Assembly: GCF_004114955.1 (NCBI RefSeq)
Contig: NZ_CP030054.1
Span: 620,001 to 684,000, forward strand
DNA length: 64,000 nucleotides
From: Bradyrhizobium guangzhouense
Lineage (GTDB): Bacteria; Pseudomonadota; Alphaproteobacteria; Rhizobiales; Xanthobacteraceae
Reading direction: 5' to 3'
Below the pieces are notes generated by a model. It saw only the letters and a program-made list of their open reading frames with translations. It was not told the origin of the DNA and did no database searches. This document shows positions 45,329 through 52,819 of the stretch, in pieces. The first letter of the stretch is position 1. Every line of letters begins with the position of its first letter. A program made the position numbers and the translations under genes.

Positions 45329-46225
45329 TCAACTCATGGAAATCACAACAGAGCCCTTCAGCTCGTCTCCGGGTTCCAGAATCACAGTTCCAGTGTCAGC
45401 ACAACCGCGAGCGAACAGGTTGAACCCGTCCGCAACGTGGCTGACGGGCTCTGCGCATAGATGTGCGGCATCAGCGGGCCGATGCAGCACAAAATGCGAA
45501 AATGCAGGATCCCCTCGCATTTCAATCCGATCACCATTCGAGCGGTGAATAACGCAGAGCCCGCGCCATCCACTGCGATAAAGCGTCACCTCACCGGGCG
45601 GCAATGAATCTGCTGTGGGCCCGGCAGAATGGGCATCCGGCAGCGCGGCGAGATAGTCCGTCGTCACGGCCCAGTCGATCGGTGCGTCAAACTCTATGTT
45701 GTCATCGACTTGGTGCTCGAAATAGGGATGCAGGCCGATTCCACCCGGCATCGGCGTCTGCGCCTCGTTTCGAAGATTGAGACAAAATATGGCACGCGAG
45801 GGTTCAAGTTCGACCTTAAGAGTTGCGCTGAACGCCCAAGGCCAGTCGGCGCCTCCCTTGTGCGAGTATCGCATCGTCACCTGCGATGGCGTCAGCGAGA
45901 TCGTCTCCCAAGGCATCCTGTGCGCATGCCCGTGCAACGTATGCGGCAGCGCGTCGGGATGGGCCGCAAGCTCGTACCGCTTACCCTGGAAGAGAAGAAC
46001 CCCATCCCTCACGCGGTTGCTATAGGGGACGAGGGGATAGATACCACCCTTGGGCCAGCGCAGTAACTGAGCGGGCTCTACCCCGGCCGGGAACGGACGC
46101 AAGACCCGTCGCGGCAAGCCGCTACCCTTGCTGCTGCACAGCTCGAGAGAGGTCACGCGTCCGCCAGCGGACGCCGAGAAGCCAAGTCGAGCCGCACCGG
46201 CCGTCAAAAGCTGGTTGGTGATCAT
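45329..46225 (-). CDS. Aldose 1-epimerase (mutarotase) family protein
   Basis: A 298-residue galactose-mutarotase-fold protein. VPYSNRVRDGVLLFQGKRYEL is the N-R substrate segment, PHTLHGHAHRMPW gives the first His, and MPGGIGLHPYFEH the second. The catalytic Glu late in the protein is probably in VILEPGDEL. It interconverts the alpha and beta forms of a sugar so that a dehydrogenase can act. It is the last gene of the importer operon, 58 bases after the ATPase, which strongly suggests that the imported substrate is a sugar or sugar derivative, though the importer is of the amino-acid class. Confidence 0.85.
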   Translation of the reverse strand: MITNQLLTAGAARLGFSASAGGRVTSLELCSSKGSGLPRRVLRPFPAGVEPAQLLRWPKGGIYPLVPYSNRVRDGVLLFQGKRYELAAHPDALPHTLHGHAHRMPWETISLTPSQVTMRYSHKGGADWPWAFSATLKVELEPSRAIFCLNLRNEAQTPMPGGIGLHPYFEHQVDDNIEFDAPIDWAVTTDYLAALPDAHSAGPTADSLPPGEVTLYRSGWRGLCVIHRSNGDRIEMRGDPAFSHFVLHRPADAAHLCAEPVSHVADGFNLFARGCADTGTVILEPGDELKGSVVISMS

Positions 46226-46283
46226 AGAACGCCATTCAAACCATTTGAGATGGACCGTTTGAGCGCCCGTTCACTGCCGCAGC

Positions 46284-47018
46284 TTAATGCTCAGCTGATT
46301 CGGCGACGAACGCCGCCAGCTCGGGCGTCGCAGGCATCCGCAGGATGTCCGACGATCCCATTTCGTGCACCTTGCCATCGCGCATATAAATGACGCGGTC
46401 CGCCACCTTGCGGGCAAAGGCCATTTCATGGGTCACCAGGATCATGGTCATGCCGTCGGCCGCGAGCTGCTCCATGACACGCAACACTTCTCCCGTAAGC
46501 TGCGGGTCGAGCGCTGAAGTCACTTCATCGAACAGCATCAACTTAGGCTCCATGGCAAGGCTGCGGGCAATGGCTACGCGCTGCTGTTGCCCGCCGGAAA
46601 GCTGTTCCGGATAGCAGTCCATCTTCTCCCGCAGCCCCACTTTGGCGATCACAGTATCCGCAATTTCGCGGGCCTGCCGCTGCTTCATGCCTTTTACCAT
46701 GCGCGGGGCCAACATGATATTTTCGGCCACGGTCAGGTGCGGGAAGAGGTTATAGCTTTGAAAAACGATTCCGACATCGCGTCTCAAAGACTTCAAGTCG
46801 ATGTCGTCATCATGGAGCTCGTGGCCGCAGATCAGCATCGAGCCGCCTTGGATGGTCTCCAGGCGATCCATGCAACGTAGCGCCGTGCTCTTGCCCGATC
46901 CGCTCTGGCCGATGATAGCGGCGACTTCGCCCCTGTTCACCTCAAAGGTGACACCTTTAAGGACTTCCAGCTCGCCAAAGCTCTTGCGCACGTCCTTTAA
47001 TTCAACGATTGGCGACAT
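46284..47018 (-). CDS. Polar amino-acid-type ABC importer ATPase
   Basis: A 244-residue ATPase: Walker A IIGQSGSGKSTALRC, the Q-loop region VGIVFQSYNLFPHLTVAENI, signature LSGGQQQRVAIARSLA, Walker B LMLFDEVTSALDP and ILVTHEMAFARKV. This is the GlnQ/HisP branch. The start at 47018 follows AAGGAAACTC and overlaps the permease gene by 17 bases. It works with the two permeases and the binding protein immediately upstream. Confidence 0.93.
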   Translation of the reverse strand: MSPIVELKDVRKSFGELEVLKGVTFEVNRGEVAAIIGQSGSGKSTALRCMDRLETIQGGSMLICGHELHDDDIDLKSLRRDVGIVFQSYNLFPHLTVAENIMLAPRMVKGMKQRQAREIADTVIAKVGLREKMDCYPEQLSGGQQQRVAIARSLAMEPKLMLFDEVTSALDPQLTGEVLRVMEQLAADGMTMILVTHEMAFARKVADRVIYMRDGKVHEMGSSDILRMPATPELAAFVAESAEH

Positions 47019-47649
47019 TGAGTTTCCTTTCGAGGGCTCTGCTTTGAACCGACAGCGGATAGCAGATCGCAAAGTACATCAGGGCAGCGATGCCGAAGTA
47101 GAGAAACGGCTCAAATGTTGCGTTGTTGATGATCTTTGCGTTGTAGGAGAGCTCGGCGTATCCGACCACAAGTGAGGCGATCGATGTGTTCTTGACGATC
47201 TGGACCAAGAAGCCGACTGTCGGTGGAATGGCAATGCGCAGAGCTTGCGGCAGGATGACAGCCCTCATGCGCTGCCAGCGCGTCAGGCCGAGGCACTCTG
47301 CGGCTTCCCATTGCGGCTTCGCCACCGCCTGAATGCAGCCGCGCCAGATCTCGCCCAGATAGGCGCTGCTGTAAAGTGTGAGCGCGAAGGTCGCTGCCGT
47401 CAGCGGAGATAAGGAGTCGTAGCCCAAAATGCTCGGCCCGTAAAAGCACAGACCCATGAGGACGAGCAACGGAAGTCCCTGCATGATCTCGATATAGGCC
47501 GCCGCCCCGCGCGAAATCGCCCAATTCCGCGAGATGCGTGCCAGAGCGACGATGAAGCCGGCGATGCCGCCAAACAGGAAAGTTAACAGGCTCAATACGA
47601 CCGTCGCCCATAGCCCCTGGAGCAACGAGAGAATGTAGGCGCTATTCAT
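47002..47649 (-). CDS. Polar amino-acid-type ABC importer permease 2
   Basis: A 215-residue HisM/GlnP-type permease with about five helices. The ATPase-coupling loop is EAAECLGLTRWQRMRAVILPQALRIA (a perfect EAA-type loop), and the first helix region IVALARISRNWAIS is typical. It begins 15 bases after permease 1 and overlaps the ATPase gene. The two permeases form the heterodimeric channel. Confidence 0.92.
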   Translation of the reverse strand: MNSAYILSLLQGLWATVVLSLLTFLFGGIAGFIVALARISRNWAISRGAAAYIEIMQGLPLLVLMGLCFYGPSILGYDSLSPLTAATFALTLYSSAYLGEIWRGCIQAVAKPQWEAAECLGLTRWQRMRAVILPQALRIAIPPTVGFLVQIVKNTSIASLVVGYAELSYNAKIINNATFEPFLYFGIAALMYFAICYPLSVQSRALERKLNVANR

Positions 47650-47664
47650 CTGCTATCTCCATGC

Positions 47665-48348
47665 TCACAGCGGGGTTCCGAGCTTGCGGCGGCGAGGAAA
47701 CATCGCAAGCCCGAGGAGAGCAAAACCCCCACGTACCAGTATGGCGAGACCTAGATAGATGCCGCCGAGCACGACGAAGATTTCGAAATTGCGATAAGTC
47801 TCGCTCTGGATACGGTTAGAGATCCCGAATAGCTCCTCAACGCCAACCGAGGACACGATGCTCGAGGCCAGCATCAACAGAACATACTGGCTCGACAGCG
47901 CCGGATAGACGCGCTCCAGCGCTGGCCGAATAATCACATGCAGATAGGTTTGGGTGCGCGACAGTCCAAGGCAGGTCGCCGCCTCAAGCTGGCCGCGATG
48001 GATCGATTCAATGCCCGCACGCACGATCTCAGTCGTATAAGCTCCGATATTGACCGTCAGCGCGATGGTCGCACCAACCAGGATGGGCAACCGAATTCCC
48101 ATGCTCGCAATGCCAAAGATTAGGAAGTAGCACTGCACGAGCAGCGGCGTATTGCGGATGAACTCCACATACAAGGAGACGATCCAACGGGCCCAGGTTG
48201 GCCCGCCGGTCCGGACCACGGCGCAGGCACCACCTAAAAGGATGCCGAACACCGTGCAGAATAAAGTGAGCCGTAGCGTCGTCCAGATACCCTCCAACAG
48301 GAGCGGCCAATAAGCCAGCACGGCTGCGAAGTCGAAATTGTAAGTCAT
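47665..48348 (-). CDS. Polar amino-acid-type ABC importer permease 1
   Basis: A 227-residue HisQ-type permease. LRLTLFCTVFGILLG, then YVEFIRNTPLLVQCYFLIFG and the EAA loop QLEAATCLGLSRTQTYLHVI are family hallmarks. It starts 34 bases after the binding-protein stop. Together with permease 2 it forms the membrane part of the importer. The transported solute is not visible. Confidence 0.92.
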   Translation of the reverse strand: MTYNFDFAAVLAYWPLLLEGIWTTLRLTLFCTVFGILLGGACAVVRTGGPTWARWIVSLYVEFIRNTPLLVQCYFLIFGIASMGIRLPILVGATIALTVNIGAYTTEIVRAGIESIHRGQLEAATCLGLSRTQTYLHVIIRPALERVYPALSSQYVLLMLASSIVSSVGVEELFGISNRIQSETYRNFEIFVVLGGIYLGLAILVRGGFALLGLAMFPRRRKLGTPL

Positions 48349-48382
48349 AGGACTTTGCTCGTTTCAAGGGCCGTAGGCCATG

Positions 48383-49180
48383 TCATTGAGACGCGGCGAT
48401 GACTTCCTGGGGCAGGTCGGCGCCCTGAAACTTCTTGAAGATCGCTTGGAGTTTTCCGTTGGCGATGTTCTTCTTCACCCAGCTGTCGACCCATTCCTTC
48501 AGATCCGTATCCTCCTTACGCATGCCAACACCCATAGGCGCGGTCCGAAGCGGCAGCTTCAGCTCAAGCTCTTTGGCCGGGTTCTTCTTATTGATCAGGT
48601 CGACAAGGGTCGGCACCTGCGCGACCAAGTCAAGCTGGTTGGACACGACCGCCGTCATGGTCGTTGCTTCATCCTCAAAGCGCACGATTTCCGCATCTCG
48701 CGGGGCCGCCGCAGTCACATCCGCATCGTTCGTCGTGCCGCGCGTGACGGCAATGCGCTTTCCCGACAAATCAGCGAACGTCTTGATCTGCATGCTCTTC
48801 GGTGCTGCCACATAGGACGTCGCTCCAGAATATGGCAGCGAGAACGCGATCAGCTTCTTGCGCTCATCAGTGATCGACAAGGCCGAAAGGACTGCGTCTG
48901 CGCGATGCGACATCAGGAAAGGAATGCGATTGGCGCTGTTCGTCCCCACGATCTCCATCTTCACGCCGAGATCGGCAGCCAAGAGCTTAGCTGTTTCGAC
49001 TTCCGAGCCAGTGGGATTGAGGTCTTCGTCCTTGAATGCCCAGGGAGGGACACTGAGATCGACGGCGATGCGAATGATACCCGCGGACTTGATCTTCTCA
49101 AGCGTCCCGGCTGTCGCTGTTTGCCCCAAGAGGGCCAGCGAGACAACAGCAGCTGTCAAAACTCTAGCAAGAGTCTTCAT
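48383..49180 (-). CDS. Periplasmic binding protein of the polar ABC importer
   Basis: A 265-residue family 3 binding protein. The signal is MKTLARVLTAAVVSLALLG with cleavage near TATAG. The mature protein has IIRIAVDLSVPPWAFKDEDL, GSEVETAKLLAADLG, SHRADAVLSALSITDERKK and LSGKRIAVTRGTTNDADV in the usual order. The start at 49180 follows GGGAGGATTGAAA. The family mostly binds polar amino acids, but close variants bind opines and other small acids, which would fit the sugar-acid neighbours better. Confidence 0.9.
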   Translation of the reverse strand: MKTLARVLTAAVVSLALLGQTATAGTLEKIKSAGIIRIAVDLSVPPWAFKDEDLNPTGSEVETAKLLAADLGVKMEIVGTNSANRIPFLMSHRADAVLSALSITDERKKLIAFSLPYSGATSYVAAPKSMQIKTFADLSGKRIAVTRGTTNDADVTAAAPRDAEIVRFEDEATTMTAVVSNQLDLVAQVPTLVDLINKKNPAKELELKLPLRTAPMGVGMRKEDTDLKEWVDSWVKKNIANGKLQAIFKKFQGADLPQEVIAASQ

Positions 49181-49534
49181 TTTCAATCCTCCCGATGGCA
49201 ATTGACTGTTCGAATTAGAGCTACGCCCAGATTTTCGGCTAGAAGAGGTCGATTCGGACTCGGTATTCGGAGCGCATCCGCTTCCGCCCCGGCGTTATTC
49301 TCGTCGCGGCGGTGCCAGGCAGAGCGACCACTCAGGGAGCAGGCGGCGATCGATTCCTTTGGCCCGACCGCCTCGATGGCGTTCGCAAGTGTCTCCTCCA
49401 GAGTGCCAAGTATTGTTGTTATGATTGCGCGAAACGTTAGCGAGCGCGGCTTTCAACGTGAAGCCCGTCTTTCATTGTCCGCGAGAGATCGTCTCACTTC
49501 GTGAGACTGTCGCCGTTAGTGAGCGGTCTGATGC
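49181..49534. other. Promoter region of the importer operon
   Basis: About 350 bases between the AroE-like gene and the binding protein, both on the minus strand. No gene was recognised. It should carry the importer's promoter, which separates it from the upstream enzyme genes. No clear operator or terminator was found. Confidence 0.5.
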
Positions 49535-50329
49535 TCAATGACCAGAGGTCATGAAGGAGAACAGAAGCGCGATCTGTCCATCCAGCATGTGCGTGCCGTC
49601 TCGCGTGGCGCAGCCAATCTTGGCTGCCTCCGACAGGAGCCTTGTCGGGACCGGATCGGTGATAACGTCGGCAACGATCATGTGCGGCGCAAGTTGAGCG
49701 GGATCGACTGGTAGCGGGTCGCCGTCCCGCAAGCCTGCCGACGTCGCATTGACGACAATATCGCAATCGCGAGGAACGGCAGTATCGATGGAGACCTTGC
49801 CTGGATATGCCTTACTAAGCCTGTCAAACAGGCTGTTCTGGTTTGACGCGTCGAGGTCGTGGAAGGTCAACCGGCGGGCGCCTTCTTCGAGCATGGAGAC
49901 GCCGATCGAGGAGCCTGCACCGCCCGCGCCGACCATGAACACGTTTTTGCCGGCGATGGCATGGCCCGCCTTCTTCAATCCGGCAGTCAGACCGGCACCG
50001 TCGAAATTGTCGCCGAGCCAGCGGCCGTCCTGTTCTCGTCGCATGGCGTTGATCGCCCCGAGGACCTTGGCGCGATCAGACAGGCGGTCGCAATGCGCGA
50101 TCGCCCCGAATTTGTGTGGCAGCGTGATAAGAATACTGTCGATGTTGAGCATTGCTTTGAGGGCCGCCAGAGCCGTGTCAAGATTGCCTCTCTCGACCTG
50201 CAGCGGCACCAGCACACCGTCATATCCGGCATCCTCCATTCGCTTGGTCAGCCAGCCCGGTGCCAGCACCTGCGAAATAGGCGAGCCTATTAGCGCATGA
50301 ACGCGTGTCTTTCCGGTCAGTGAGGTCAT
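49535..50329 (-). CDS. Shikimate-dehydrogenase-like protein (divergent AroE family)
   Basis: A 264-residue AroE-family protein. The catalytic Lys is in SILITLPHKFGAIAHCD and the Asp in NFDGAGLTAGLKKAG. NADP binding is VGAGGAGSSIG and NATSAGLRDGD follows. In true shikimate dehydrogenases the N-terminal motif is GSPISHSLSP with two serines that hold the shikimate carboxylate. Here it is GSPISQVLAP, so both are lost. The enzyme likely uses another cyclic or sugar acid. It stands 17 bases after the SnoaL-like gene in a catabolic operon, not with aromatic biosynthesis. Quinate/shikimate-like or cyclitol acids are candidates; unproven. Confidence 0.85.
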   Translation of the reverse strand: MTSLTGKTRVHALIGSPISQVLAPGWLTKRMEDAGYDGVLVPLQVERGNLDTALAALKAMLNIDSILITLPHKFGAIAHCDRLSDRAKVLGAINAMRREQDGRWLGDNFDGAGLTAGLKKAGHAIAGKNVFMVGAGGAGSSIGVSMLEEGARRLTFHDLDASNQNSLFDRLSKAYPGKVSIDTAVPRDCDIVVNATSAGLRDGDPLPVDPAQLAPHMIVADVITDPVPTRLLSEAAKIGCATRDGTHMLDGQIALLFSFMTSGH

Positions 50330-50346
50330 GAACAGGCCCGGGCGCT

Positions 50347-50820
50347 TCAGGACAATTTGGGCGGAGGCGAGGGCGGCGCCATGGCATAGCCCCTGGCCTC
50401 ATAGTCGAAGTCATGCAGCTTGTTGACTGTCTCGGCCTTGTTGACGGGAGAGGCATAGTAGGCCCGGATCTCGGCAATCCGTGTGACGTCGTCGTTGAAG
50501 ACGTACCATTCATCGCCGCGCAGCACCTCACCAAGGGCCGTCTTCCAATGGGTCCATTCGATCACCGCTTCGTGGCCGTCCGAGCTGGCCAGAACCTTCT
50601 CAATGGTCCAGCGCGATCCCATCGTTTTGACACACCAGACCCAGCCGTCGGCTATTGCCTGAGCGCCGCGCCAGGGCGCACCAGGCAGGCCGGGTGGGAA
50701 ATAGTGGACAGCATTGCTCGTGAAGCAGTCCAGCAGCGCCTGGTGATCGGCATCGTTGCAGGCTTGAAAGTATCGGCGGATCAAGGCCTCCGCCTGCGCG
50801 GCTTTCGTGAGCGCACCCAT
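50347..50820 (-). CDS. SnoaL/NTF2-like protein
   Basis: A 157-residue protein with the SnoaL-like pattern: IRRYFQACNDADHQALLDCF, YFPPGLPGAPWRGAQAIADGW, and late strands with IEWTHWKTALGEVLRGDEWY. Such small folds are found as hydratases, isomerases and lactonase helpers in catabolic operons. It starts four bases after the RraA stop, so it is co-transcribed. Role in the pathway unknown; an isomerase or dehydratase step is possible. Confidence 0.8.
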   Translation of the reverse strand: MGALTKAAQAEALIRRYFQACNDADHQALLDCFTSNAVHYFPPGLPGAPWRGAQAIADGWVWCVKTMGSRWTIEKVLASSDGHEAVIEWTHWKTALGEVLRGDEWYVFNDDVTRIAEIRAYYASPVNKAETVNKLHDFDYEARGYAMAPPSPPPKLS

Positions 50821-50824
50821 CGCT

Positions 50825-51553
50825 TTACTCCGCCGCTCGCCGGGCTCGCCATTCCGCGTATTCCTTCAGCGTTGCCTCGTTCGGCGGGTAGGTGCCCCAA
50901 AGAGGCGCGCCAGCATCGATCTTGGTGAATAGAAATCTCTCGCGCAGCTCCTGCTCATGAGACTCCTCCGCCACCTCCTCGGCGATGGCACGTGGGATGA
51001 CGACGACGCCATCGCTGTCCCCGACGATGATGTCGCCGGGGTAAACGGCAACATCGGCGCAGCCGATTGGCAATTGCATGTCAACCGCGCGATGATAGGC
51101 AGGGCGCGTCGAGGCCGTGTTGGCCCTGCAGTAAGCGGGAAACGCCATTTTTGAGATTTCTGTCCCGTCGCGGAATGCGCCGTCGGTAATGGCTGCCGCA
51201 ACGCCCTTGCGCATCATGCGCGTCATCAACATGTTGCCGGCCGATGCGGCACGCGGGTCGTTGCGGCTGTCGATCATCAGGACTTGGCCTGCACCAATCG
51301 CCTCCACGGCCTCCCACTGCATATTGTCCTCACCCCGCTTGCGGAGATCAGAAAGATCCCAGTCCTTGTCTTCCCGCGAGGGAATGAAGCGCAAGGTGAA
51401 AGCCTCCCCGGCAAACGCACCAGCGCTCGGATTGAGCGGCGTGATCCCAACCAGGAATTGCTGACGATAGTTGCGCTTGAAGAGCTGCGTGGTCAGCGTC
51501 GCTGTCGAGCAGGCCTTCAGCTTTTCGAGGGTTTGGGAAGCAATCGGAGCCAT
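50825..51553 (-). CDS. RraA-family protein (aldolase-like)
   Basis: A 242-residue RraA-fold protein from a subgroup with longer ends: TATLTTQLFKRNYRQQFLVG, GQVLMIDSRNDPRAASAGNM, AAITDGAFRDGTEISKM (the Arg-Asp pair) and GDIIVGDSDGVVVIPRAIA. It is clearly different from the two at 20-21.6 kb. The likely reaction is retro-aldol cleavage or decarboxylation of a 2-keto acid. The start at 51553 follows GGAGGTAGATACGC. In this operon it would act after the MR-family dehydratase, splitting a 2-keto-3-deoxy acid to pyruvate and an aldehyde. Function inferred. Confidence 0.82.
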   Translation of the reverse strand: MAPIASQTLEKLKACSTATLTTQLFKRNYRQQFLVGITPLNPSAGAFAGEAFTLRFIPSREDKDWDLSDLRKRGEDNMQWEAVEAIGAGQVLMIDSRNDPRAASAGNMLMTRMMRKGVAAAITDGAFRDGTEISKMAFPAYCRANTASTRPAYHRAVDMQLPIGCADVAVYPGDIIVGDSDGVVVIPRAIAEEVAEESHEQELRERFLFTKIDAGAPLWGTYPPNEATLKEYAEWRARRAAE

Positions 51554-51691
51554 GCGTATCTACCTCCAAGAACGGAATCTAAACCAGCGCAAGCAGTGCA
51601 ATGCTTGCCTTCAGGCATCACCATAGCGGCAGCAGTGCTCGGCGGAAGGCCTATCAAGCTCGCAGCGAGTGCGCCGTCTCACATGTTGAGA

Positions 51692-52819
51692 TCAGGTGCG
51701 GGGAGCGTAGCGCTTGAGGACATCGAGATCTGGTTCAAAGCCGATGCCGATGCGATCAGATGCGCTGACAACCCCCTTCACCGGCTTCGGTGTGCTCGCG
51801 AGCCACACTTCAGGGTCGACGAACAGGAACTCGATCAGCGTCTTCTCCTGCATCAAAGGCAGCATCGCCAGGGTCGCAAGATATCCCGGCCCGAAGTAAG
51901 GCGTATGTGGCATGACGCTCTTACCGTGTCGCTCGCATGCGGCCAAGATCTTGACGAATTCGGAGATCCCGCCGACTTTTGTCATACTCGGCTGTGGATA
52001 GGTAACAGCGTTGATGATCCGCATGAAATCAAAGGCCGTGCTGGCGTTCTCACCGCTGCCAACGGGGATTGCGGCCTTCTCAATCTCCTCCATACTCTTG
52101 TAGTCGTCGGGCGGGAATACCGGCTCCTCCACCCACAAGGTGTTGCAGGCGCGGAACGTTTCTCGCAAAGCGATCGTCTCCTGCATGGACCAGGCGCAAT
52201 TGGCGTCAACCATCAGCGCGACACCGGGCCCGATGACCTCGCGCGCGTGCCTGATTACATCCGGGGCGATCTCGTGAAGCTTGATGTGCCGGTAGCCGCG
52301 CTCGAGCGCCCGCTTGCATTGCTCAGCGACGAGGTCCTTGTCGCCATACCTGACGAGGCTCGCATAGGCCGGCCGGTGCGTCGGCGCATTCGCCCGGAAA
52401 AGCCGCCATAGCGGCACGCCCTGCCGTTTCGCCTTCAAGTCCCACAGCGCGATGTCGACCCCTGACAGCGCGAACATGGTTATGCCGTAGCGTCCAAAGA
52501 GATGAAGTTTCTTTTGCACCTCCAGGTTCCAGGCAGCGATATCGTCGATGGCTGCCTCGGTCACAAACGGCGCGATCATGTGATCGACGGCCGCGCGCAC
52601 CGCCTCCAAGCAGAAATAGGCAAAGGCATCGCCCCAGCCGACATGCCCATCCTCATCTTCGATACGAATCAGCACCATGTCGAGGCGATGCCAGCGGGAC
52701 GGCGTGCCGCCCGTGCCCGGGCCGCCATCGGCGAACGGAATGCGCACCGGAAAGGTTTGCAGTGAGATGATCTTGGGTACGGTGTTGCTTTGGGGCATAA
52801 TGCGAGTGGCCTGGGTCAA
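51692..52819 (-). CDS. MR/MLE-family sugar-acid dehydratase
   Basis: A 375-residue enolase-superfamily protein. The barrel shows RHIKLHEI (first Lys region), VALMVDANCAW (Asp ligand), WVEEPVFPPDDY (Glu), IPVGSGENASTAFDF (Glu) and KSVMPHTPYFGPG (His base). These fit an acid-sugar dehydratase of the mandelate-racemase branch. The start is either a TTG at 52819 that overlaps the regulator's stop (TTGA) or the ATG at 52798; neither has a strong ribosome site, and coupling favours the first. It is next in line after the IclR fusion gene. The stereochemistry of the substrate cannot be assigned. Confidence 0.85.
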   Translation of the reverse strand: MTQATRIMPQSNTVPKIISLQTFPVRIPFADGGPGTGGTPSRWHRLDMVLIRIEDEDGHVGWGDAFAYFCLEAVRAAVDHMIAPFVTEAAIDDIAAWNLEVQKKLHLFGRYGITMFALSGVDIALWDLKAKRQGVPLWRLFRANAPTHRPAYASLVRYGDKDLVAEQCKRALERGYRHIKLHEIAPDVIRHAREVIGPGVALMVDANCAWSMQETIALRETFRACNTLWVEEPVFPPDDYKSMEEIEKAAIPVGSGENASTAFDFMRIINAVTYPQPSMTKVGGISEFVKILAACERHGKSVMPHTPYFGPGYLATLAMLPLMQEKTLIEFLFVDPEVWLASTPKPVKGVVSASDRIGIGFEPDLDVLKRYAPRT

